This document shows, piece by piece, positions 1 through 6,727 of a stretch of DNA of 8,909 nucleotides. The DNA comes from Planctomycetaceae bacterium (GTDB lineage Bacteria > Planctomycetota > Planctomycetia > Pirellulales > JAEUIK01). A program made the translations under genes and the position numbers. Location of the stretch: positions 1-8,909 of the forward strand of contig JAEUIK010000799.1 of the NCBI GenBank assembly GCA_016793185.1, read 5' to 3'. The notes beneath the pieces were generated by a model, which was given only the letters and a program-made list of their open reading frames with translations, was not told the origin of the DNA and made no database searches. Each line of letters starts with the position of its first letter. The stretch's first letter is position 1.

Positions 1-28
1 CCGAATCATGGTGTGGCTGGCCCGCGGT

Positions 29-562
29 TCAGTCGTACTTGATGACGCTATAGCTTTCGTGCGGGGCGATGCGCTCGATACCCTTGAGCGCGGCCAGCTC
101 GATCACGAAGGCGCAGGCGACGACCTTGGCCCCCGATTGCTCGACCAGCTTGCAGCAGGCCCCGATCGTCCCGCCGGTCGCCAGCAGGTCGTCGACGAGC
201 AACACCCGCTGCCCGGCCTGAATGCCGTCGGCGTGGATTTCGAGCTTGTCCGAGCCGTATTCGAGCTCGTACTCGAACGCCCGGGTGCGGTAAGGGAGCT
301 TTCCCGGCTTGCGAATCGGCACAAAGCCGGCGTCGAGCTCGAGCGCCAGCGGACCCGCGAAGATAAACCCGCGGGCTTCGGCCGCCGCGATCACATTGAC
401 CCCACGGTCGCGAAACCGGTCGGCCAGGCGGCGAATCACTTCTCGAAACGCGTGCGGCTGAGCCAGCAGCGGGGTAATGTCGCGAAAGAGGATCCCGGGC
501 TTGGGAAAGTCCGGGATGTCGCGAATGAATTGCTTGAGATCCAGCTCAGCGGTCGCCGTCAT
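29..562 (-). CDS. apt: Adenine phosphoribosyltransferase
   Basis: Purine-salvage enzyme of the cytoplasm that joins adenine and PRPP to give AMP and pyrophosphate. The 177-residue product has the usual length of bacterial Apt. It opens with the family-typical stretch IPDFPKPGILFRDITPLL (residues 16-33). It has AAAEARGFIFAGPLA at 59-73, the flexible-loop motif RKPGKLP at 84-90, and the PRPP-binding motif VLLVDDLLATGGT at 120-132 with the two acidic residues D124 and D125. The ATG at 560-562 is supported by a GAGGG Shine-Dalgarno-like sequence about 8 bases upstream. About 110 bases separate it from the sigma-factor gene upstream on the same strand. A TATATT hexamer on the minus strand (609-614) could be a -10 box, but no matching -35 was found, so it may be co-transcribed with the sigma gene or have its own weak promoter. 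The identification is secure from the motifs. Confidence 0.97.
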   Translation of the reverse strand: MTATAELDLKQFIRDIPDFPKPGILFRDITPLLAQPHAFREVIRRLADRFRDRGVNVIAAAEARGFIFAGPLALELDAGFVPIRKPGKLPYRTRAFEYELEYGSDKLEIHADGIQAGQRVLLVDDLLATGGTIGACCKLVEQSGAKVVACAFVIELAALKGIERIAPHESYSVIKYD

Positions 563-673
563 CGATCGGCCCTCGAGTCCATCCTGCGCCCCAGGAAAAC
601 CGCCGCTGAATATAGCAGCTGGGGGGAAATGAGCCGAGAGGCCGCGGGGACCGTGGCCAAGCGATGCCGCGAA

Positions 674-1513
674 CTAGGCCGGGCCTTGCAAACAGTCCGA
701 GAGCTTGTTGAGCGCTTCGGTCTCGATCTGCCGCACGCGCTCGCGGGTCAGGCCCAGCGATTCGCCGATCTCCTTGAGCGTGTGAGGCTCGTGATCGGCC
801 AGGCCGAACCGCATTCGCAGGACCGTCGCCTCGCGGTGATCCATCGTCTCCAAGAGCTGCATCACCTGCTCGAGCGCGTCGGTCTCGACCATCACGTCTT
901 CGGGGTTCTTGGCCCCTTCGTCCATCACCATCTCGCCCAGCGACCAGCCGGCTTCGGGCTGGTCGGTCTGGGGTGTCGAGTTGTAGATGCGGATGGCCTT
1001 CTTGATGATGGGCAGCTTGTTGCGCGGCAGGCCGAGCACGCGGGCGATTTCTTCGGGGGTCGGGTTCCGCCCCAGCTCTTCGCTGAGCCGCGACGTCGCC
1101 CGCCGCCACTTGCTCAGCAGCTCGACCATGTAGGCCGGAATCCGGATGGTCTTGGCCGTGTTGATCAGGGCCCGCTTGATGGACTGCTTGATCCAATAAC
1201 TGGCGTAGGTGCTGAAGCGCGTTCCCATGCCGGGATCGAAGCCCTCGACGGCCCGCAACAGACCGAGGTTCCCCTCCTCGATCAGGTCCTGCAGCCCCAG
1301 GCCCTTGCCGGTGTAGCCGCGGGCGATGTTGACCACCAGGCGGAGGTTGGCGCGCACCATCCGGTCGCGAGCGGCGGTATCGCCGGCGCCGATGGCCGTG
1401 GCCAGCGCCTGCTCGTCGGCGGCCGTCAACAACGACGTCTCGTTGATCTCGCGAAGATACGTCTCCAGCGGAGATTGGACGGCGGTCGAGACTTGATTTC
1501 GATTCCGAGGCAT
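674..1513 (-). CDS. Sigma-70 family RNA polymerase sigma factor (RpoD/SigA-like, primary or group 2)
   Basis: Promoter-recognition subunit of RNA polymerase, 279 residues from the ATG at 1511-1513. Region 1.2 (SPLETYLREI, about 14-23) is present. Region 2 spans about 50-120 with NLRLVVNIARGY (56-67), DLIEEGNLGLLRAVEGFDP (76-94) and RFSTYASYWIKQSIKRAL (99-116). Region 3 follows at about 125-200. Region 4 ends with the helix-turn-helix TLKEIGESLGLTRERVRQIE (245-264). There is no region 1.1 or acidic N-terminal extension, so this is shorter than a typical RpoD and fits a group 2 factor; several such factors per genome are usual in planctomycetes (family knowledge). In region 2.3 the tryptophan pair seen in E. 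coli RpoD is Tyr-Trp (residues 107-108), while the Gln contacting the -10 element is kept (Q110). The frame is open 14 codons further to a TTG at 1555, but the ATG is preferred because homology starts only after it. No good Shine-Dalgarno sequence is seen. Which sigma it is cannot be settled from sequence alone. Confidence 0.93.
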   Translation of the reverse strand: MPRNRNQVSTAVQSPLETYLREINETSLLTAADEQALATAIGAGDTAARDRMVRANLRLVVNIARGYTGKGLGLQDLIEEGNLGLLRAVEGFDPGMGTRFSTYASYWIKQSIKRALINTAKTIRIPAYMVELLSKWRRATSRLSEELGRNPTPEEIARVLGLPRNKLPIIKKAIRIYNSTPQTDQPEAGWSLGEMVMDEGAKNPEDVMVETDALEQVMQLLETMDHREATVLRMRFGLADHEPHTLKEIGESLGLTRERVRQIETEALNKLSDCLQGPA

Positions 1514-1639
1514 GGTCGTATCGCGTAACGGGTTCGTGCGTTTGTGACACAGCAACTATCGTCGGCGCATCGCGCACTTCTCCAACCTCGCGGCCGGGCG
1601 ACGAGGTACGCTGAATGTGCCCGGGATGTTGGTGGTGCC

Positions 1640-1677
1640 AAAAAAAACGACCCCGCGGGTTGCACCCGCAGGGTCGT
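1640..1677 (-). terminator. Rho-independent terminator of the rpsA-linked transcript
   Basis: The arms 1647-1660 and 1664-1677 form a 14-base stem around a three-base loop. On the minus strand the 3' arm runs directly into eight T residues (the A run at 1640-1647). The single imperfection is a C:A mismatch read on the plus strand but a permitted U:G pair in the minus-strand transcript, which supports the minus direction. It would end transcription coming from rpsA and the small membrane-protein gene before the sigma gene starts. Confidence 0.88.
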
Positions 1678-1717
1678 CGAGCAGCGTCGTGTTGTAGGAC
1701 TTGTAGGTACCGCGCAC

Positions 1718-1738
1718 CACGCGCGACGGTCGCGCGTG
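1718..1738. repeat. Perfect 9-base inverted repeat
   Basis: The two arms CACGCGCGA (1718-1726) and TCGCGCGTG (1730-1738) are exact inverted complements separated by CGG. It lies between the membrane-protein stop codon and the terminator, so it probably forms a hairpin in the 3' untranslated RNA. It has no T run and is not itself a terminator. It could be an operator-like palindrome or part of a processed 3' RNA; the sequence does not decide. Confidence 0.55.
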
Positions 1739-1824
1739 ATTTGCGGTTTAAGCGGGGCCCAGGGAGGGTACTCCCTCGGCTTTAGTTCCGGATTCTCCAC
1801 GAGACTCGAGGCTGTTAACGCAAT

Positions 1825-1911
1825 GGTCAGCGATCGGAGCCAGCCGCCGCTGACGTTTGATTCGTGTCAGCCTGAATCGGTCGGCTCCGATTCGCTGCAC
1901 CGTCTGGTTGG
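1825..1911. repeat. REP-like structured palindromic element overlapping a coding 3' end
   Basis: Nested inverted repeats define the element. The outer stem pairs 1828-1841 with 1883-1897, with one bulged base (core ATCGGAGCC against GGCTCCGAT). An inner stem pairs GCTGAC (1849-1854) with GTCAGC (1866-1871) around an 11-base loop. In one minus-strand frame the stretch reads NQTVQRIGADRF and QRRLAPIAD. From memory, similar peptides recur as odd C-terminal tails or short hypothetical proteins in planctomycete and other environmental genomes, which suggests a dispersed element; this could not be searched here. The boundaries are approximate. It supplies the last 28 or so codons and the stop codon of the membrane-protein gene. 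Confidence 0.6.
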
Positions 1912-2336
1912 GTGTTCCGTGCTCGGCAAACCGCCACGGCACAATAAACATCCTCAACCTTCTCTTGCAACTCTGGCGCCAACTCGACCCGCACCTGGCC
2001 TCTCTCTGTCCACACCTCGTACACTTTCGCAATCGTGTTCTTGTGTCTGCCGGTGAGAATCCACACCGGCTCACCCACGGCGAAGGGCCAGCCCTGCAAA
2101 CGGGCTGCGATAGGGCCAAGCATCATCCCCCAGATAACAATGGTCCCAACGATCCACCCAATCGCTGCCAGCGGAACTGCCGCAAGGGTGATCCAAATCA
2201 AAACTCCCGGTTGCCGAACCAACATGCCCTCGGAGAGAAGGCCCGCAAGCATCAGCGCTAACGCTCCGACTACCCCGATGCTTGCGGAAATCCCGGCGGT
2301 GCGAGCAAGAACGTAGCGATGTAATCGCGGCTTCAC
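1827..2336 (-). CDS. Small membrane protein of unknown function downstream of rpsA
   Basis: I do not recognise this 169-residue protein. It has one hydrophobic segment at about 14-35 and a second, longer one at about 45-73. The soluble part at about 83-140 contains FAVGEPVWILTGRHKN, VYEVWTERGQVRVEL and YCAVAVCRAR, a small beta-rich pattern that could be an SH3/KOW-like barrel (inference). The GTG start (2334-2336) lies 12 bases after the rpsA stop and is preceded by GGTGAA (minus strand, 2340-2345), so it is very likely co-transcribed and translated with rpsA. The last 29 residues (about 141-169) are low-complexity and polar. They are encoded by the palindromic repeat at 1825-1911, so the ancestral protein probably ended near residue 140. 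The base composition looks less GC-rich than rpsA. That the gene is real is supported by the ribosome site, the membrane pattern and the terminator downstream. Confidence 0.75.
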   Translation of the reverse strand: MKPRLHRYVLARTAGISASIGVVGALALMLAGLLSEGMLVRQPGVLIWITLAAVPLAAIGWIVGTIVIWGMMLGPIAARLQGWPFAVGEPVWILTGRHKNTIAKVYEVWTERGQVRVELAPELQEKVEDVYCAVAVCRARNTQPDGAANRSRPIQADTNQTSAAAGSDR

Positions 2337-2348
2337 TGCTTCACCGAA

Positions 2349-4148
<1,800 letters not shown>

Positions 4149-4229
4149 GTTGTGCAGTGAACTTTCTGGGGAGAACGGTCTTGCAGAGTCGCCCTCGTTT
4201 CGACGGCCAGCTCGAGACGTGCGGGACAG

Positions 4230-4430
4230 CGAGGTCGGCGACCTCGAAGCGAGCTTCCCTCGCGAACAGGGCCGGTTTGCGGCCAGCTCGGGGATCCTCC
4301 CGCGGAAAACGTCTCAATCCGGGGCTGCCCATGCGGCCCGAATTGGGCGTGGGCGAATGCGCGAAACGCGCGGCGGTGTTACAAGGGTAAATCTCGCCGG
4401 CCCGGCTCCCAACAGCAGGAGCCTCCCGGG
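4230..4430 (-). promoter_or_regulatory. Hairpin-rich putative rpsA 5' leader
   Basis: If rpsA starts from the promoter proposed at 4452-4480, its leader is about 295 bases. Four inverted repeats fall within it: GGCTCC/GGAGCC at 4404-4409 and 4418-4423, GCGCG/CGCGC at 4359-4363 and 4367-4371, GCGAG/CTCGC at 4249-4253 and 4259-4263, and CGAGGTC/GACCTCG at 4230-4236 and 4240-4246. None is followed by a T run on the minus strand. In E. coli, S1 represses its own translation through a structured leader. Whether this leader works that way is inference; hairpins also arise readily by chance in GC-rich DNA. Confidence 0.3.
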
Positions 4431-4451
4431 GCAGCCGAGAGCAAAGACCGA

Positions 4452-4480
4452 AATATACCCGATCCGGGCCGGCAAAACAA
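4452..4480 (-). promoter_or_regulatory. Candidate sigma-70 promoter for rpsA
   Basis: On the minus strand TTGTTT (4475-4480) and TATATT (4452-4457) are separated by exactly 17 bases. The -10 matches the consensus at 5 of 6 positions and the -35 at 3 of 6. It sits about 300 bases upstream of the rpsA start. AT-rich hexamers with correct spacing stand out in this GC-rich region, but planctomycete promoters are poorly defined, so this is a prediction. Confidence 0.4.
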
Positions 4481-4510
4481 TTGCACGCCGGTCCGAAGGC
4501 TGCCTAGAAT
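4481..4510 (+). promoter_or_regulatory. Candidate sigma-70 promoter for the PEP-CTERM gene
   Basis: TTGCAC (4481-4486) and TAGAAT (4505-4510) are 18 bases apart, 3 of 6 and 5 of 6 matches to the consensus hexamers, ending 42 bases before the ATG at 4553. Its -35 directly abuts that of the opposing rpsA promoter, sharing the palindrome CAATTG (4478-4483). Confidence 0.4.
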
Positions 4511-4552
4511 CGGGAGCGAAATCGCCCTGTTTACGACCGGCGGAGGTCCTCG

Positions 4553-5191
4553 ATGGCGGGCCCGAAGAGGGATTGGCCGAGACAATTGCTGCGATTTCTT
4601 GGCGGCCTGGCGCTCCTCGTCGCCGCGAACCTCGTAAATGCCTCGCGCGCCCAGGCCGCCCTGGCCACCTTCGCGTTTTCCGGGCAGATCACCTCCGGGC
4701 CGGTCAACGGGCTGCCGGGGATCAACGTCGGCGAACAGAGCAAGGTCGTCCCTCCCAGCGGCATGCAGCTCGTGGTGGATGGACAGGACTTTTCGACGCC
4801 CGCCACTCAGGCCTGGACCATTGGCGTCAGCAATGACGATCCGGGCGGATTCGACGGCATCGCGTTCTCGCACAAGTTCCCCATCGCACCGATCCCCACG
4901 CTGCCAGGGACCACGGAACTCCAGTTGATCGTGCAGCTGGCGGACTCCTCGCAAACGGTGTTCAGCGACGAATCGCTGCCGACGCTCTTGTCGCCTGAAA
5001 ATTTCGACCAGAAAACGCTCCGCATTGTTACGAGTTACCTGACGGTGGGCGCCGGGTACGTCGGGACGATCGAGAGCTTTACCCTCGTGCCTGAGCCGGC
5101 CACCGCTGGGTTGGCCGCCGCCGCGGCGATCCGCGGCGCAGGCTACTTCCGCTTGAGCCGGCGATCGCGCTTTTCGCGCGCCAGGCGGTGA
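4553..5191 (+). CDS. PEP-CTERM domain protein (putative exosortase substrate, secreted)
   Basis: This 212-residue protein is predicted to be secreted and processed at its C-terminus. It has a signal peptide: basic KR at 5-6, a hydrophobic core at about 11-29, and likely cleavage after AQA at 33-35. A beta-rich mature part follows, beginning ATFAFSGQITSG (38-49). The C-terminus has VPEP (179-182), a short hydrophobic stretch (184-199) and a strongly basic tail (200-212), the three parts of a PEP-CTERM sorting signal recognised by exosortases. The hydrophobic stretch is short and broken by an arginine (R194), so the signal may be degenerate. The ATG has a good GGAGGT ribosome site 5 bases upstream. 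It is the only plus-strand gene here, and its last 49 bases overlap the 3' end of plsC. No exosortase is seen in the window. The role of the mature domain is unknown. Confidence 0.82.
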   Translation: MAGPKRDWPRQLLRFLGGLALLVAANLVNASRAQAALATFAFSGQITSGPVNGLPGINVGEQSKVVPPSGMQLVVDGQDFSTPATQAWTIGVSNDDPGGFDGIAFSHKFPIAPIPTLPGTTELQLIVQLADSSQTVFSDESLPTLLSPENFDQKTLRIVTSYLTVGAGYVGTIESFTLVPEPATAGLAAAAAIRGAGYFRLSRRSRFSRARR

Positions 5192-5832
5192 CACTCCCGC
5201 AGCCGGCGATCGAGTTCGGACATGATCTCGGCTTCGGTGGAGCGCTCGATTTCTTCCGGCGTGATCGGGAGGCCGATTTCGACCTGGATCACCTTCGGCA
5301 GCGGGATCGCCTGTCCCTTGGGCCACGACTCATAGGCCCCTTCGACGGCAATCGGCAAGAGCGGGACGCCCGAGCGCTTGGCGACGCTGAGGAAACCGGG
5401 CTTCAGCGGCCCGATCTCGCCATCTTCGGTGCGCGTCCCCTCGGGAAAGATCAGGACCATCTCGCCGCGCTTGAGCCGCTTGAGGGTCTCTTTGAGTCCG
5501 CCGAGGCCGGTCCCTTCGCGATCGATCGGGATGGCGTCCAGTGACTGGATCAACCAACGAAACAGCGGGTGGCGGAACAGCGACTGGCGGGCGAGGTAAT
5601 TCAGCCGGCCATTGAAGGCCATCCCGAACAAGATGGGATCGAGCTGACTTTGGTGATTGCCGACGACGAGCGCGCCCCCCCGGGGCGGAATGTGCTCGCG
5701 TCCCTCGCAGCGAATCTTGAGAACCGCCGCGGCATAGGTGCGGCAGACGACGCGCAGGGCGTCGTACCACAATCGCTTCGCGAGCGAACGCTGGTGGTCG
5801 GCCGGCGGCCGGGCCGGGGCATCAGTCTTCAC
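5143..5832 (-). CDS. plsC: 1-acyl-sn-glycerol-3-phosphate acyltransferase
   Basis: Membrane-associated enzyme that acylates lysophosphatidic acid to phosphatidic acid in phospholipid synthesis. The 229-residue product has the ordered acyltransferase motifs. These are NHQSQLDP at 59-66 (catalytic His60 and Asp65 of HX4D), IPIDREG at 101-107, FPEGTR at 129-134 and LPIAVEG at 159-165. A moderately hydrophobic stretch lies around 22-39, and the C-terminus is very basic (RDRRLKRK). The GTG start at 5830-5832 is supported by AGGTGGGAG just upstream. It begins 15 bases after the cmk stop codon, so the two genes form an operon. Its stop codon lies within the opposing PEP-CTERM gene. The exact acyl donor cannot be read from the sequence. 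Confidence 0.93.
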   Translation of the reverse strand: MKTDAPARPPADHQRSLAKRLWYDALRVVCRTYAAAVLKIRCEGREHIPPRGGALVVGNHQSQLDPILFGMAFNGRLNYLARQSLFRHPLFRWLIQSLDAIPIDREGTGLGGLKETLKRLKRGEMVLIFPEGTRTEDGEIGPLKPGFLSVAKRSGVPLLPIAVEGAYESWPKGQAIPLPKVIQVEIGLPITPEEIERSTEAEIMSELDRRLRECHRLAREKRDRRLKRK

Positions 5833-5847
5833 GCTCCCACCTTTTCG

Positions 5848-6507
5848 CTAGCGATCCTGCTTCCAACGTTCGCGGACGAGGGCTTCGAGTCGATCGACCA
5901 CTTCCTCGGCCGACAGCCCGTCGGTGCAGACTTCGATTGCGTCGTCGGCGGGGCGGAGCGGTCCGACAATTCGCGCCGCATCGCTTTCGTCGCGCGCAGC
6001 TTGCTGATCGAGTACCTCCTGCAAGCTTAGCTCCTCGCCGCGGGAAGCCAAATCGGCCACCCGCCGCCGGGCCCGCTCGGCGGGGCTCGCCGTGAGGAAA
6101 ATCTTGCACTCGGCAGCGGGAAACACGACGGTGCCCTGGTCGCGTCCCTCGGTCACGATGTTGTCGTCGCCCGCCGCGCGGCGCTGCAGTTCGACCAGGT
6201 GCGCGCGGACTCCGGGGTTGTTGGCGGCGTACCGGGTAACCGCGGTCGCGGCGGAGGTGCGGATCGCGTCCGAGACGTCGTTGCCGTCGACGAACACCCG
6301 CGTCCCCTGCAGTTCGATCGTCAACTGCTGTGCGAGCGTGACGAGCGCGGCCGGGTCGTCCCACGACAGTCCGCGTTCGAGCGCCGTCCAGGCAACGGCA
6401 CGATACATGGCCCCCGTATCGAGAAAGCGAAAGTTCAGCCGCCGCGCCAACTGCCGGGCGACCGTCGATTTGCCCGCCCCCGCGGGCCCGTCGATCGTGA
6501 CGATCAT
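5848..6507 (-). CDS. cmk: Cytidylate kinase
   Basis: Cytoplasmic kinase that phosphorylates CMP and dCMP with ATP, feeding CTP and dCTP pools and lipid precursors such as CDP-diacylglycerol. The 219-residue product has the P-loop GPAGAGKST at 7-15, FLDTGAMYRA at 28-37 (nucleotide-binding region), EGRDQGTVVFPAAE (about 120-133) and the C-terminal DAIEVCTDGLSAEEVVDRL (189-207). The common family motif GRDIGT reads GRDQGT here, a small variation. The frame is open 13 codons further up, but the ATG at 6505-6507 is chosen because a GGAGGT ribosome site lies 5 bases before it and homology starts at once. It leads the cmk-plsC pair, and a repeat element (6541-6686) lies just upstream. Adjacency of cmk to rpsA is a widespread arrangement. 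Confidence 0.96.
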   Translation of the reverse strand: MIVTIDGPAGAGKSTVARQLARRLNFRFLDTGAMYRAVAWTALERGLSWDDPAALVTLAQQLTIELQGTRVFVDGNDVSDAIRTSAATAVTRYAANNPGVRAHLVELQRRAAGDDNIVTEGRDQGTVVFPAAECKIFLTASPAERARRRVADLASRGEELSLQEVLDQQAARDESDAARIVGPLRPADDAIEVCTDGLSAEEVVDRLEALVRERWKQDR

Positions 6508-6512
6508 GCGCG

Positions 6513-6518
6513 ACCTCC
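6513..6518 (-). promoter_or_regulatory. Ribosome-binding site of cmk
   Basis: The minus strand reads GGAGGT here, 5 bases before the ATG at 6505-6507. This consensus site fixes that ATG as the start rather than the in-frame codon 39 bases upstream. Confidence 0.85.
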
Positions 6519-6540
6519 GGGCGAAATACCGGGGAGTGTC

Positions 6541-6686
6541 AACCACGAAGGGACAAAGATTCGAAGCGGGAGGTAAGAGTCAGAATACGAGGTTGGCGGG
6601 CAACCACCACGACACCACGGCACCGCGCACGCTGCGAAGAGACCCCTGGCTTTCGCCTCGCTTCGTGCCTTTGTGAAGTTGTGGTT
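6541..6686. repeat. Imperfect inverted-repeat element between cmk and the GH38-like gene
   Basis: The terminal segments 6541-6568 and 6659-6686 are inverted copies matching at 20 of 28 positions, including AACCAC, ACAAAG and CGAAGCG blocks at equal spacing. Inside lie a small hairpin (GGTTG 6591-6595 with CAACC 6601-6605) and the motif ACCACCACGACACCACGGCA. Phrases like CTTCGTGCCTTTGTG and GTGGTTCATCTGT resemble, from memory, a dispersed repeat common in planctomycete and other environmental genomes. No transposase is encoded, so it may be a non-autonomous element or a decayed repeat. It ends about 30 bases before the cmk start region. Confidence 0.6.
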
Positions 6687-6727
6687 CATCTGTCCTTTTC
6701 GACCGAAGCGGTTCAATTCTCTCCCCA

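Larger units (their letters stand above)
1514..1826. other. Intergenic region between sigma factor and the membrane-protein gene
   Basis: No convincing gene is seen here. The part next to the sigma gene (1514-1639) should hold its promoter and leader, but I found no hexamer pair good enough to name. The rest (1640-1826) is rich in inverted repeats. There is an intrinsic terminator at 1640-1677, a 9-base perfect inverted repeat with a three-base loop at 1718-1738, and a 6-base hairpin at 1761-1776 (arms 1761-1766 and 1771-1776). On the minus strand these would form the 3' untranslated region of the rpsA-linked transcript. Short reading frames crossing the region look like chance frames. Confidence 0.6.
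4149..4552. other. Divergent intergenic region between rpsA and the PEP-CTERM gene
   Basis: This 404-base stretch has no convincing gene; the short frames crossing it have no recognisable motifs. It holds two candidate promoters facing away from each other (4452-4510), several GC-rich hairpins on the rpsA side, and the ribosome-binding site GGAGGT of the plus-strand gene at 4542-4547. Confidence 0.6.

Noticed and set aside
8..1528. Plus-strand open frame of 506 codons
   Set aside because: It lies antisense to apt and the sigma factor, which are both certain. The translation has no family features and is the usual mirror frame of GC-rich codon bias.
1514..1555. Upstream extension of the sigma factor to a TTG codon
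   Set aside because: The added 14 residues carry no family similarity, and the ATG at 1511-1513 gives the expected N-terminus just before region 1.2.
1748..2119. Minus-strand frame containing the NQTVQR and RRLAPIAD phrases
   Set aside because: It overlaps the better supported membrane-protein gene in another frame. The phrases come from the palindromic element, not from a separate protein.
6537..6542. Perfect TTGACA on the minus strand upstream of cmk
   Set aside because: No -10-like hexamer occurs at 16-19 bases downstream; that position overlaps the ribosome-binding site and start of cmk, so it cannot serve as a normal promoter for that gene.
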